Assembly (NCBI GenBank): GCA_019022495.1
Contig: JAFEKR010000014.1
Span: 372,001-436,000 of the forward strand
From: Epichloe hybrida
Lineage: Eukaryota > Ascomycota > Sordariomycetes > Hypocreales > Clavicipitaceae
Reading direction: 5' to 3'
Length of the DNA stretch: 64,000 bases
The translations under genes were made by a program, and so were the position numbers. The notes under the pieces are model-generated. The model worked only from the letters and a program-made list of their open reading frames with translations, had not been told where the DNA came from and ran no database searches. Positions 23,331 to 34,270 of this stretch are shown here, in pieces. Position 1 is the stretch's first letter. Each line of letters starts with the position of its first letter.

Positions 23331-23690
23331 GCAAGATTATTAGCGCTAAACCTATAGCATCTGCTAGAAGACCTTCCCTTCAAGAAATTAGGTCTTTTAG
23401 CACCTTAAGGACCTATACCTAGCTAGTTAGCAATATTAATAGATTTAATAGTAGCTAGTTTAGCAATTCTAGTAGTAGTAAGAATAGCATTAATAAGACC
23501 TTTAAGACCTAAGGACCTAATATCTATTGTAGTAGTAGCAATTAGAGTAGTAATTATAGTAGTAAATTTAATAGTAATAGTAGCAAATATAGGACCTTTA
23601 ATAGAAGCTAGTAATAGAGGAGAATGACTTTTAATAGCTTAAAGACCTTATTAAGGAAGTCTTTAAAGAGCGTAATAACCTTTAAAGGCA
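23330..23690 (+). other. AGTAGTAGCAAT-rich low-complexity DNA
   Basis: Trinucleotide-like AGT/AGC/AAT runs would encode Ser/Asn-rich sequence in one plus frame, but stops interrupt it and no start is evident. It is part of the LARD interior. Confidence 0.45.
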
Positions 23691-23742
23691 GCTAGCCTGT
23701 TAGCAAATTCATCAGCCAATTCAACAGCCTGACCGAATTCGT

Positions 23743-23839
23743 CCTTTGCAACGCTTGTTGCCTGACCCTTTGCAACGCTCTCTGCAAAGCTCGTTGCCTG
23801 ACCCTTTGCAACGCCCTCTGCAACGCTCGTGGCCTGACC
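23743..23839 (+). repeat. 36-bp minisatellite (CTTTGCAACGC...CCTGACC)
   Basis: CTTTGCAACGC starts at 23743, 23768 and 23804: one shortened unit and two full 36-bp units, each ending GCCTGACC. CA and CG are intact. Open frames here on either strand are explained by the repeat. Confidence 0.8.
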
Positions 23840-24121
23840 AAGCTATCAATCATCAGATCTATCAGCCAGATTAATGTAACTATCCGTACGAATCTAAGAG
23901 CGACTCGGATTATTAATCCAATCGTTAACCTAACCGTTAACCTGACTGTCAACCTGATCAATTCGATGACCAATTCGATGACCGATTTGATGACCGCCAG
24001 ACCTGACGATCTATCTGACTGAATTCCCTTGCAAGAGCCCGTTTCCTAGCTTGTTGCAAAATTCGTTAGATCTTATTAGATAGCTAGGATAGCTATCTCT
24101 TTTATCTGTGGTGCCCGCATT

Positions 24122-24306
24122 TATTACGTGCTAGAATTAATAGTTAGCCTATTACCTTAGGATGTGGCTTATTAATGCCACAAGACCTCGGATGTGGCTA
24201 GCACGTGACCTAGAACCCCTATATTAGACAATAGCTCTGACCTCTAGCTAGTTAAATGGACCGATCACCTTCACACTCTTTATATCATACATTTTATATC
24301 GTAACA
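24122..24306 (+). repeat. 3' LTR of the LARD-like element (185 bp)
   Basis: Begins TATTACGTGC (TG to TA by RIP) and ends ATCGTAACA, followed by TSD CTATA. The inner start is RIPed and the outer end is not, the mirror image of the 5' LTR. It lies about 0.65 kb upstream of the only intact gene. Confidence 0.85.
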
Positions 24307-24311
24307 CTATA

Positions 24312-24965
24312 GCTCGAGTCCATAACAATGCCTAACCGTTGCGAGGCTGTTATCGCCGCGAACGGCCGTCACACATCATACTAGATTCTATTAATATCAT
24401 CGTCATCAATATCATCAAATCCGTTAATTTCATAAGCGTCAATGCAGCCACAAGACCTTCAAATCATCAAATTCAACGGATTCAACAAGGCCTCGGACCC
24501 CTCGGGTCACAAGGGCCCCATATGTGGGCTAGTTACGATACATCCCCCTCCCCCCTGACGAGACCTGTGGATCCGGCTCCAATTACCCCCTACAGGACTG
24601 TAGAGGTCCCGCGTGGCTAGCTAGCAGCTAGACTAACTGCTCTTTGTAGTTATCCGAGGAATCCAAGGATCTACCATGTGATGGCCCTGTCAGCTGCTGC
24701 CAGCTGTACGCGCAGTACCTCACGTGCTTAGTGCAAACTTTGCCGAGTTTAAATCAATCGTTCACTTTATGCAAGAACCCAGAAGGTGTCATGAATTCCC
24801 CAATAGACCGAAAGATGCGTCAATTTTGGCCGCTGGCAACATTGCACCTTACAATTACTTAAGACCTGTCGCCGCGCCCACGTCACTACGTGCCGGCGCC
24901 TTACAACGCACTGCGCCTTACACTTTGATCTCTCTCTTACTATCATACCCCGTACATCTCTCGCC
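24312..24965 (+). promoter_or_regulatory. Non-RIPed upstream region of the 397-aa gene
   Basis: Balanced base composition begins right after the LARD TSD. The last 40 bases hold a pyrimidine-rich leader (TCTCTCTTACTATC near 24929-24944) and CGCCATGGCC around the start codon, close to the usual filamentous-fungus start context. No TATA box can be assigned with confidence. Short open frames on both strands here show no supporting signal. Confidence 0.5.
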
Positions 24966-26249
24966 ATGGCCCCAACGTATTCTGCTGAGAATCCTGCTGA
25001 GCTTCAAAGCCTCTCAGATGATCATGGCGGATTGACTGTCATTGCAGATCTTCCCCAAGAAGAACAGAAGTACTCCGCTAGCAAATGGTCACTCAGGCAC
25101 CTCATTGCTTATCGACTGCTCATGCAACGCGAAACGCCTGTCCTAACAACATTCGCAAGCGATCATGCCCAAGCATGCCCTGTCTGTCTCGACGAGCCAT
25201 TTCCCGGCGACTCATCGCCACAGGTTCTCGATCGTGACATATTGCATACTTTATTGCAAAGTTTCGGCCCTGAGGACAAATTGATGCCGGACAAAGACTT
25301 ACTGCGTCGCCCCGGTGGATTTTTCTGGGTTTCACTCGCCCAGGCGTGCCAAACCGTCGCTGGTGAAAACAGGGCATATCCTGACCGCGACAGGCGATCC
25401 ACAATGAGACCAGGCTATGTCGACTCCTATGCCGAGATCTCAGGTTCTTCCTCATCGAGTCATTCTTCCGCGTCCGAATTTGAAGATAGCGGCTCGCAGG
25501 AACTTGATGAAGATGAAAATGAGAAACGCCGTGGCATACCCGAAGATATTGCAGTTCGTCTTATGACTGACTTTATTCGCTATGCTCTACAGCTCTGCCT
25601 AGTTCAACAAGACGATGCGATCGAAATTCGCCCACGCATAGATCGTAAGAGAACTAAGACTGAAATTGCGAAATATTACATCACCTGCGAGGATGATGGT
25701 GGCATTTGTAGATTCGCAAGACAGAGACTAGGCTGGCAGCCGACACATCCTTACCTGGCCTTACTGGAAGGGAAGAGAGCATTCAAACAACTTCACGTAA
25801 ATCGGGATGACAAGAGCCACCCAGTTGTCACGGACGAAACTTTGGCTCAGTACCTTGGTGAAGCCGTCATTACCTGGCATGGGAATCGGAGCTTCCTAGA
25901 TCGAGAGTAAGTACTCCGTACTCACCCTATTCTAAACATGGATTCTGCAGGCTCTTTATTCTCGCTGCGAATGACTAACACGACTCTTCGCTCCAGCGTT
26001 TTTGTCATTGCCGTGAGCAATACGTTCGTACGATTCATTCATTTCCACTTCGGCGCCGACTATGAAGAATACCTCAATGCCAATGACAAAGACCAAAGAA
26101 TTTTGGTCAAGGATACTTCCAAGGACACATACGTCTATGGACGTTTCTCAAAATGGTTCAATTTGGAGACGAAAGACGGCAGAAAAGATACCCTATGCCA
26201 TGTCTTAGCACTATTGAGATGGCATGATGACCACCCGTCTTTCCGCTAA
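24966..26249 (+). CDS. Two-exon gene, 397-aa protein, possible PD-(D/E)XK nuclease-like fold
   Basis: Exon 1 is 24966-25906 and exon 2 25997-26249; the joined frame is 1194 bases including TAA. The start is chosen for its CGCCATGGCC context after a CT-rich leader. I do not recognise the protein by name. Visible features are a CPVC pair (residues 71-74), a Ser-rich then acidic linker (about 160-188), a helical stretch (191-215), then CEDDGG (241-246), ALLEGK (265-270) and LAQYLGEAV (293-301), followed in exon 2 by a hydrophobic strand and an FHFGxDYEEYL segment. The spaced Asp, Glu-x-Lys and later Gln-x-x-x pattern is what PD-(D/E)XK nuclease-like domains of fungal hypothetical proteins show; this is inference without a profile search. 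There is no signal peptide or membrane segment. CA-containing codons are intact, so the gene escaped RIP although RIPed repeats flank it. Its substrate and role are unknown. Confidence 0.8.
25907..25996 (+). other. 90-bp spliceosomal intron
   Basis: The donor is GTAAGT at 25907, the branch-site match GACTAAC at 25973-25979 and the acceptor CTCCAG ending 25996, with the branch A about 18 nt from the acceptor. Splicing joins GA to C and opens the downstream frame. An alternative acceptor (CTGCAG ending 25950) would hit a stop within nine codons. Confidence 0.85.
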
Positions 26250-26713
26250 AATCAACACGCAATCATTGTTGGTATCTACAGGATACTAGTGACCTACGAG
26301 TAGGGTTTTCGGGGGTGGACTAGCTAGCATCCGCCGCTTTTCATAATTATTTTTGACGGATGCGCGTTTATTTGCCCCTAAAGAACAGGTATTATCTGTC
26401 TATTCTAGTATATTGAGAGAAGGGAAAGAAGAGATCAAATGGAAGCACGTAGGGTGCGTGATTTATGGGGGAAAAGGGGGCTATCGGAGCCACGTGACAA
26501 GAGGCCACGCTGACTGCGGCACGGTTGATGTCATGCTTGTTCTAAAAGCAGTACATGGTGATTTTTCAATCATGCAGTAGTAACTAGGCCCAAAACAGAA
26601 GAGATATCTTTCCACGCAAATTCATGATAGGAGTGACCTCCTGTAATTCTCAGGGCACAGGAACTAGCCAGTCCACTCAATAAACTACTAGGGGCCACAA
26701 TAGAAGCTACATG
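26250..26713 (+). other. 3' flank of the gene, non-RIPed, no second gene supported
   Basis: Balanced composition continues to the next LTR. It presumably contains the 3' UTR. A 75-codon open frame at 26353-26580 lacks a start context and any motif, so I do not call it. Confidence 0.5.
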
Positions 26714-26998
26714 TGTTACGTGCTAGAATTGACAAAATGGATGTGGCCTGTTGGCGAGGATGTGGCTAGTGTGACCTAGAACCCGTATTAGGTGATAGCT
26801 TTGACCTCTAGCTAGTTGAGTTTAAATAACCTCAACACTCATTATATCATAATGTACATTTTATATCGTAACAAGTGGTAGCAATTGCTCTTTAGTCGTT
26901 GCGCACCTCTAGCGTTTTTACTAGTAATAAAAGTCACCAAACTGACTAAGTTAACCAATCCACCAAGCCCATCCAAGCTATCCCTTTCACTAGGCCTG
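26714..26998 (+). mobile_element. Truncated LARD-like element: LTR plus 5' interior
   Basis: 26714-26873 is a shortened copy (160 bp) of the TGTTACG...CGTAACA LTR. It is followed by the primer-site match at 26876 and interior DNA matching 20008-20125, up to CACTAGGCCT, where an unrelated sequence starts. It is in the same orientation as the upstream copy, so the gene at 24966-26249 sits between two LTRs of one family. Confidence 0.8.
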
Positions 26999-26999
26999 T

Positions 27000-28329
27000 T
27001 AAGGTGGAGAATGGATTACGTAATGGTTAAGCATAATTATATAGGGCTTAGTTAGAGTACAGACTTAGAGAATATAATTATTATTATCCCTATTGTTTTA
27101 GTACTATTTTATAGTAATAAGACTAGAACCCTATAATGCCCTTTAGTTAGGTTAAATTATTACTAGACTTAAATATCTAATACCTAAGAACACTTAATAA
27201 ATAACTTCTAAGAGATTATTAAGTTAAATAATTAAAGAACTATAAACTAGACTAGAGGTAAAAGGAGTTATAAACTTTATTAGAGAATAACTATAGCTAG
27301 AAATAAGATAAAAGAATAATAGAATATAGCTATATTTATTACTATACTTAAGGAGATTATCTAGCTATAGTTAGAAAACACTACTATTAGATAATATAAG
27401 AATATTAAGGACTATAGGACTTAATAAGATAGGCATAAAACTATAGGGTTATATAAAAATTATAAATAACTATAAGAGAAAGTTCTTAGAATACCTATAA
27501 TAAGATAGTAAATAGTAGCTTAGGATAAAATAGATAATAAGGACTAATTATTATAAGAAGTAATATTATAATAAAGAATAGGAAAGTCCTATTATAGGAA
27601 ATAAATAGGCTAGATACTTAAATAAGAAATAACCACTAGGGAATAAGCGTAAAGAATAATTACTAAAACACTATAGCACTAGTATAGTATAATACTAGTA
27701 GCCTAGATAGTAAATAATTATAACCTTAGTTAATTTAGGTAGTTATAAACTAGTAAATTAAATATAGACTAAATACTAGTAAATAAGGTATTTAAACTTA
27801 GGTAATTAAGGAATGCTATAAACTTTACTTAAGCCTAGGAATTTATCCTTAGGAATTAATATTTACACACTTAGTAAAATAGGCGCTATAATACTATGTT
27901 TAAATAGGAAATAGATAGTAGTGGACACTAGTTATAACCTTAGAGAATTTTTTAACCTTAGAATTTAAGCTAAACTATAAAACTTAGGCATAGGAACGTG
28001 TATTTATATACTTAGTAATACTAGAATTTCACCCTTAGTTAATAGAAAACTAGTATATCTTATAATAGATATAATATAATATAAACCTTAAACTTATAAC
28101 TTTAAGAAGCTTATAGAAAGTACTATAAAATAGGAAAACTATTTATAGGAGGCACTACAAAACCCACTAGGAATATTCACTAGATATTATAGCTACACTA
28201 AGAAGTAATAATATTTATGTAGTATTATAACTATAAATATCCTAAGGGATGCGCTAGATATAGTGTAGACTAAAGACTAAACTTCACACTTTAAGGAACT
28301 AGCTAGGGTGGCTCTTAATATTAAAAACC
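27000..28329. mobile_element. RIPed repeat relic, class unresolved
   Basis: The stretch starts TGTTAAGGTGGAGAATGG, which looks like an LTR start, and continues as a Gln/Lys/Arg-rich plus-strand frame with RIP stops that could be a gag. No catalytic motif was found and no partner LTR is visible in the window. Confidence 0.4.
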
Positions 28330-28604
28330 TGTCATGGCTTGCACTAAAAGGTTAAGAACAAAGTAATAGCTAAGACTATTGTAGTTACTACTAGATAAAT
28401 GCTAGCTAGGGGCAGGTATATAAAGGTTTTAATCTCTAACCTAGCACTAATAATATATATAGTCTTTAATAAATACCTTACTCTATAAGTATATAGCTAT
28501 CTTATAGCTAGCTAGCCTCTTTATTATCTATATAGCCTAAAGGTTCTCTAAAGACTTACTTTAATAAATATCCTATCTTTAACCTTTATACTCCTAAGAT
28601 AATA
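28330..28604 (-). repeat. 3' LTR of gypsy2 (275 bp)
   Basis: Begins TGTCATGGCTTGCAC and ends TCCTAAGATAATA on the plus strand, the exact inverse layout of 10474-10748. The outer part (28330-28400) is the less mutated. Confidence 0.85.
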
Positions 28605-28717
28605 CCTCCCTTATATATAATTAACCTTAATTATAAAATAAGTTACTTACTTAGGGTATAGTTACTATAATAAAGCTTTATAAAGAAAATAAAATAAAGT
28701 ACCTTATATTTAAATAT

Positions 28718-29174
28718 TGTGTGCCGTGATACGCGCGTATTCGCGATGACAAGCACAAGGGATACAGGGGATCGCAGGGATAAACAACACAACAAGGGAT
28801 AACAATATTAGTTATCTAGGTAAAGGGACTATTTAATCTATAAAGAGATCACCTATAGCTAGATTCTTTTAAGGTTCTTTATGCACTTCTAACTTTAGAT
28901 TTTTAACTTAAATGCCTAGCGCTACTATGGCCACTATTGTGTTTACCTTAATAAGATAAATTAATAAGATTATTTCCCTAACTTAACCAAAAAGTCACTT
29001 CTAATCTAACAGACTATTTAATCTAAATTGTCTCTATCCGTAGAGACTGATTTAGCCGTTATTGTGATCGCTGCTATTAAGTTAATTAACCCTTCTGACG
29101 TGAGCAGACGTCACCGCTACCTACAACCGTGGGCTAGCATCGTGTCTTTTGGGGTGTTGTTTTCCGCTTGACAA
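28718..29174 (+). repeat. Solo LTR (457 bp) of the inner-gypsy family, TSD AATAT
   Basis: Begins TGTGTGCCGTGATACGCG, ends TCCGCTTGACAA, and is flanked by AATAT at 28713-28717 and 29175-29179. It matches the LTRs at 43737-44207 and 55221-55694. Both edges keep CA and CG dinucleotides. A single LTR with its own TSD is the product of LTR-LTR recombination that removed an entire element. Confidence 0.9.
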
Positions 29175-29564
29175 AATATATAAGTAAATAAAAAGAAATA
29201 ATAATAATAATATTACTAATTAAAAATAACCCCCTTATTATAATTAGTAATGTCTAAATAGTAGCTTATATATAGCTTTAATATAGTAAAATAAATATTA
29301 TTACCTATTATATAGCTAGAAAAAAAAATAGATAACTTATATTAATTTTTATAATTAGTTTAAATAAGTAAGGTACTTAATACTATAGTTTTAAATAGTC
29401 TAACTAAAGGGTATATATTATAGTTACTATAAGTTTATAGCTATTAGGTATATATATAAATAGTAATACTAATAGTTATTATTATAATTTATAGATTACC
29501 TATATATAATATATTAGATTACTTAAGGGGTCTAGGGTTAATATAAAAGAGACTAATTTTCCCC

Positions 29565-30255
29565 CCTTTTATATACTTCCTTTCTCTTATAATATCCCTT
29601 AACCTTATAAGTTACCCTTACTAGCTAAGTAATAGCTCTCTTATTACTATTACTTAGTAATTACTAACCTCTTTTAGTCCCTAATTATTATTATTATTTA
29701 TCCTTATTTATCTTAGTTTTTTACCTTTATCTAGCTTATAAGCTTATACTCTTACTAGTATAATTTCTCTATCTAGTCTATTATAGCTAACTTATAGCTA
29801 GTTTACTATATTTAAGTCTTATATTAAAACTTTACCTTTCTTATTACCTTAAGAAAATCTATTAATTAAAAAAGCTCCTATAAAGTCTTTTTTAAAGTAA
29901 ACTTCTTTTAAAATCTTATTATAAGTTTATTATATTCTTATAGTATCTTTATTACTAACTTACTACTAGTAAAATATCTTTAAAAAAGATTTTATATATA
30001 TACTATTATTAGTAAGTAATAATATAAAATATTCTCCTAAAAAATAATATCTATAAGATTCTAGAATACCTTATTAATAAAAAGACTTTTCTTATAAAAT
30101 ATAATAAATCTTTAAGTATAATTTTCTTACTTACTTATTACTTCTTTATAGCTAATATTTAATAGGCTATTTAATAAAATATACTTATTACTTTTAAAAT
30201 AATAAAAACTATATTATAGTATATCTTTCTTAACTAGAATTTACTTACTTATTAC
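29565..30255 (+). pseudogene. gypsy2 antisense frame, first part
   Basis: Same reading as the antisense frame of gypsy1 (9990 to about 9300), here on the plus strand because the element is inverted. It is interrupted by E5 and resumes at 32144. It supports the view that the frame belongs to the element rather than to chance. Confidence 0.45.
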
Positions 30256-32143
30256 CAGAGTATTGCACTAAAACGTGTAGTGTAGTGTAGTATTTGTAGT
30301 GTAGTGTAGTAACTACACTATAAACTACACTATACTATAAACTACACTAACTATAAGGAAAAAAAAACTATAATATATTACACTACAAATTTTTTTTCCT
30401 AAACTACACTAACTACAAACACTATAAATATAGTATTAGACTTTTTATTAGTTATTAGTATTTATAAGGTTAAAAGAAAGCTAGTTATATAAAAGCTTTT
30501 ATTATTACCTATTTTATTAAATTAGTTATAAAATTTATAATATTATATTATTTTTATAATTTTATTATAACTAAGTAAGGTTATATATAATATTATACTT
30601 TTTTAATAATACTATTTAACTTAATACTTTATTTCCCTAATATAACTTAAAGAAAAACCTTCTTATTATATTATTTACTATTTCTATAAATTATTTTATA
30701 TTTCTATAAATTATTATTATTACTTATTTTAAAAAAACTATAAAAAAAACTACTAGTAAACTTAATATAAGTAGCTTATTATATCTTATTATAGCTTATA
30801 ATAGCTTATAATAGCTTATAATAGCTTATAATAGCTTATAATAACTTATAATACTAATATTACTAATATTACTAGTATTACTAAGATTACTAAGATTACT
30901 AAGATTACTAAGATTACTAAGATTACTAAGATTACTAAGATTACTAAGATTACTAAGATTACTTATAATATTATTAGTGTTAAAGTTTAATAATAAATAA
31001 ATAATAAATAAATAACTTAAATACAAATACTAGTAATTATAAGTAAATTACTATAGTAAAAGCTATAGTTTTTAATAACTTAGTATTTTAAGGTTTTTAA
31101 AAATATTAATATTATAAAAATGTTTTCTCTTTTATGTTTTTTAAAATAATAATAAAAGTAAAATAATAGTAATTATAGTAATAATAGTAATTAAGGTTAT
31201 AAAAGTTATTAAAGCTTTTATAATAAGTATAGTATATTATATAAAACTAAGTCCTAGTATTATTTTTAAAAATAAGTTAAACTTATTTTTTATAGCTTAT
31301 TTAAGCTATATAAGGTAATTAAAATAATACTATTAGTTATCTATTAATAAATTATAAATATTAGTCTATTATATTCTTTCTTTATATATTATTATAATAA
31401 GATATATAAAGTTACTATATATAACTTCTTAAAGCTTTAGAATTATAAAGCTTAAAGTAATATTTAATTAGTTTAAATAGTAAATAAATAGTTTAAGCTT
31501 TTTTAAGTTCTTATTATATTAATAATAATATTAAAGTACTAAGTATATATTCTATTAACTTTTATATATTTATTTAGATTTCTAATTTAATTTAATTATA
31601 TTAGTTTATGGTATTTTTTAATTAAATTAATAATAAAAATATAAAATAATTAATAATAATAGTAAATAAAATAATTAGAAAGTTTTTCTTAAAGTTATAT
31701 TAGTAAAATAAAGTAATAAGTATAATCATATTATTAAAAAGGTATAATATTATAAATAACCCTAGTTATAGTAAAATTCTTAAAAAAAGTGAATATTATA
31801 AATTCTATAACTAATTAAGTAAAATAAGTAATAATAAAAGCTTCTATATAACTAGCTTTCTTTTAATCCTTATAATAACATTATATAATAAAAAGGCCCA
31901 CTTTTTTTTACTAACACTACATTATAGTTTTTGTAGTTAGTTTAGTTAGTAACTACACTAACTACACTATACTATAAGCAAAAAAAAACTACACTACACT
32001 AACTACAAAAAAAAAAAAACTACAATATACTACACTATAAAAAAAAAAAACTACACTATACTAACTATAAGAAAAAAAAAACTACATTACAAATACAAGT
32101 TTTTCCTAAAAACTACACTAACTACACTACAAACAATACTCTG
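30256..32143. mobile_element. hAT-like non-autonomous element E5, TSD CTTATTAC
   Basis: Tips are CAGAGTATTG (30256) and CAATACTCTG (ending 32143), flanked by CTTATTAC at 30248-30255 and 32144-32151. Length is 1888 bp. GTGTAG/ACTACA arrays fill both ends, and the interior matches E2, E3 and E6. It splits the antisense frame of gypsy2. Open frames inside it are translations of repeats. Confidence 0.9.
30775..30965. repeat. E5 minisatellites: TATAATAGCT (10 bp) then ATTACTAAG (9 bp)
   Basis: About six TATAATAGCT units are followed by about nine near-perfect ATTACTAAG units (30885-30962). The 9-bp part reads as repeated Asn-Leu-Ser on the minus strand, which is why a 66-codon frame exists there. 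The near-identity of units suggests recent expansion. Confidence 0.9.
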
Positions 32144-32690
32144 CTTATTACTAATATATTACTAAACTTTAGCTTAAATTATATGGCTTTATAATAAGTT
32201 CTTTAAACTTATTAAAGTTACTTTTAAAGATAATTATTACTATTAAAATAAAGTAAGTATAATTTTATTACTTAGACACTAGATTATTACTAACTTATTA
32301 CTAGCTTATTATAAAAGTAAAGAAAAAGCTATAAAATACTATTTTAGTTTATAAAAATTCTAATAAGTATAGTTATATTTACTATACTTAAATATTTACT
32401 AATATTACTTATAAGGTAAATTATAGTAAATATACTATAATAGTATTACTAAGTAATACTATAAATCTAAAGATATAAATTAATATTTTAAACTATCTTT
32501 ACTTTATAGCCTAAAATATCTTAATAGTAAGCTTTCTTAATATATATAGCTAATACTTAACTAACTTACTAGCAGTTTATATTAAATATTACTAATTTAC
32601 CTAATTATATTAGTTTTATTAAGCTTCCTAGTATACTTTAGGTCTGTATATATAAAGAGGGGGATTCTAATAATAAAGATACTCCTAAGG
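32144..32690 (+). pseudogene. gypsy2 antisense frame, second part
   Basis: Continues from 30255 after E5 and one TSD copy are removed. It matches the complement of gypsy1 9300-8700, including the segment next to the AAAGAGGGGGATTCTAATAATA landmark. Confidence 0.45.
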
Positions 32691-33559
32691 CCTCTTTCTC
32701 TGTGATTCCTATAGCTACTACTAGAGTATTGTTCATAGTGTAGTTAGTGTAGTTTTTAGGAAAAATTTGTATTTATAGTGTAGTTTCTTTTTCCTTGTAT
32801 TTAGTGTAGTGTAGTTTTTTTTTCCTTATAGTTAGTGTAGTTACTAACTACACTAACTACAATATAATACAAACACTACAAATGTAGTGTTAGGGATAAA
32901 GAAAGTGGGGCTTTTTATTAGCTAAGCTTATTATAAGAATTAAATAAAGGCTAGTTATATAAAAGCTTTTATTATTACCTATTTTATCTAATTAGTTATC
33001 TAATTTATAATATTTACTAACTTTAAGGATTTTTCTATAACTAAGGTTATATAGAACATTATAACTTTTTAATAATACTATTATACTTATTACTTTATTT
33101 TCCTAATATAACTTTAAGAAAAACCTTCTTATTATTTTATTTACTATTATTATTAATTATTTTATATTTTTATATTATTAATTTAAATAAAGAATACCTT
33201 AAACTAATATTATAAAATTAATTTAAAAATCTAAATAAATATATAGAAGTTAATATAATATATTAATAGTACTTAAAGATTATTATTAATATAATAAGGA
33301 CTTAAAAAAGCTTAAACTATTTATTTAATATTTAAACTAATTAAATATTACTTTAAGCTTTATAATTCTAAAGCTTTAAGAAGTTATATATAGTAACTCT
33401 ATATATCTTATTACTATAATATATAAAGAAAGAATATAGAAGACTAATATTTATAATATATTAATAGGTTCTTAATAGTTTTATTCTTATTAGCCTATAT
33501 TGCTTAATTAAGCTATAAAAAATAAGTTTAACTTATTATTAAAATAAAAATAAGACTCA

Positions 33560-33975
33560 CTTTTAAATTATATATTGTAATCATAATAATAACTATAATA
33601 ACTCTAAGTACCTTAATTATAATTAGTTAAACCTATTTATAGAAGTTATACTAGGGTCTACTTTTAAATAATATAGTATTTTTATTATAAGAGCTTTAAT
33701 AACTCTAATAACCCTTATTACATTTAGTTTAACCTATTTATAGAATTAGAGTCAGGACCCACTTTTATTTAATATATTATAAGTATAATAAAAGTTCTAA
33801 TAACTCTAATAGCCCTTATTATAATTAGTTTAACCTATTTATAGAATTAGAACTAGGACCCACTTTTATTTAATATACTATTCTTATTATAAGAACTAAA
33901 ATAACTCTAATAACTTTAATAACCTTACTTTTAGTTAGTTTAATTTTTTTAAATATAATACTAAGGCTTACTTTT
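33560..33975. repeat. E6 about 100-bp tandem repeat, about four copies
   Basis: TTTAACCTATTTATAGAA recurs near 33627, 33730 and 33831, with AGGACCCACTTTTATT between copies. The reverse complement of this array is in E2 at 60630-61000. Confidence 0.8.
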
Positions 33976-34102
33976 TAATAATATATTATAATTACTATAA
34001 TTAGTATTACTAATTTACTATAATTTAAAAAAAATATAAAAGAGAAAAGAATTTTATTCTCTTAATATTTTAAAAAACCTTAAAATATTATATAATTAAA
34101 AA

Positions 34103-34180
34103 CCCCGTGGCGTGGTGGTTACATGCTGTGGAGACCTGTTCTAGGTCGCAGGTCGTGGGTTCGAATCCCACACGGGGCAC
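34103..34180 (+). tRNA. tRNA-like SINE head (or degenerate tRNA gene), isotype unassigned
   Basis: The acceptor stem pairs CCCCGT (34103-34108) with ACGGGG (34172-34177). The D stem is CGTG/CATG. The T arm is GTGGG-TTCGAAT-CCCAC (34155-34171). Box B GGTTCGAATCC (34158-34168) is a perfect match, and box A is TGGCGTGGTGG (34108-34118). The anticodon arm does not fold into a standard 5-bp stem with a 7-nt loop: GACCT/AGGTC leaves five bases, and CTGTG/CGCAG leaves sixteen. I therefore cannot name an anticodon. A short T run follows. Confidence 0.6.
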
Positions 34181-34213
34181 AATTTTAGAGGTCTTAGTCA
34201 CACCTCTAAAATT
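34181..34213 (+). other. Perfect 12-bp hairpin in the SINE body
   Basis: AATTTTAGAGGT (34181-34192) and ACCTCTAAAATT (34202-34213) pair fully around a 9-nt loop, directly after the tRNA-like head. Confidence 0.8.
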
Positions 34214-34222
34214 GAACCAATC

Positions 34223-34270
34223 GCAGGGCTAGAAAAAGTGGGTTTGGTGCCCCCACTTTTCTAGCCTTGC
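34223..34270 (+). other. Second long hairpin in the SINE body
   Basis: GCAGGGCTAGAAAAAGTGGG (34223-34242) pairs with CCCACTTTTCTAGCCTTGC (34252-34270), with one mismatch and one bulged A around a short loop. Confidence 0.8.

Larger units (their letters stand above)
19823..24306 (+). mobile_element. Non-coding LTR element (LARD/TRIM-like), TSD CTATA
   Basis: Two 185-bp LTRs in direct orientation (19823-20007, 24122-24306) are flanked by CTATA at 19818-19822 and 24307-24311. Once E4 and one copy of its TSD are removed, the element is about 2.74 kb. No gag or pol motif is visible; the interior is largely low-complexity tandem DNA. It would have depended on proteins of another LTR element. Large parts escaped RIP. 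Confidence 0.85.
28330..32721 (-). mobile_element. Inverted gypsy fragment (gypsy2), 3' end only
   Basis: This is the reverse complement of gypsy1's 3' region: 275-bp LTR (28330-28604), pyrimidine-strand purine tract, then sequence matching 8690-10470 of gypsy1. It is interrupted by a solo LTR (28718-29174) and E5 (30256-32143) and cut off at the E6 junction. No RT or integrase remains. Confidence 0.8.

Noticed and set aside
23692..23973. 93-codon frame with Arg-Ala-Leu-Gln repeats (minus strand)
   Set aside because: Explained by the 36-bp minisatellite in the LARD interior; both strands stay open because of the repeat.
24339..24620. 93-codon plus-strand frame upstream of the gene
   Set aside because: No start context, domain or splice link to the gene; the non-RIPed composition makes random frames likely.
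24724..25035. 103-codon frame overlapping the gene start
   Set aside because: Different phase from the well-supported exon 1 and no start context.
26353..26580. 75-codon frame after the gene
   Set aside because: Does not join the gene by plausible splice sites and has no recognisable feature.
30826..31026. 66-codon frame with repeated Asn-Leu-Ser
   Set aside because: It is the translation of the 9-bp ATTACTAAG minisatellite of E5.
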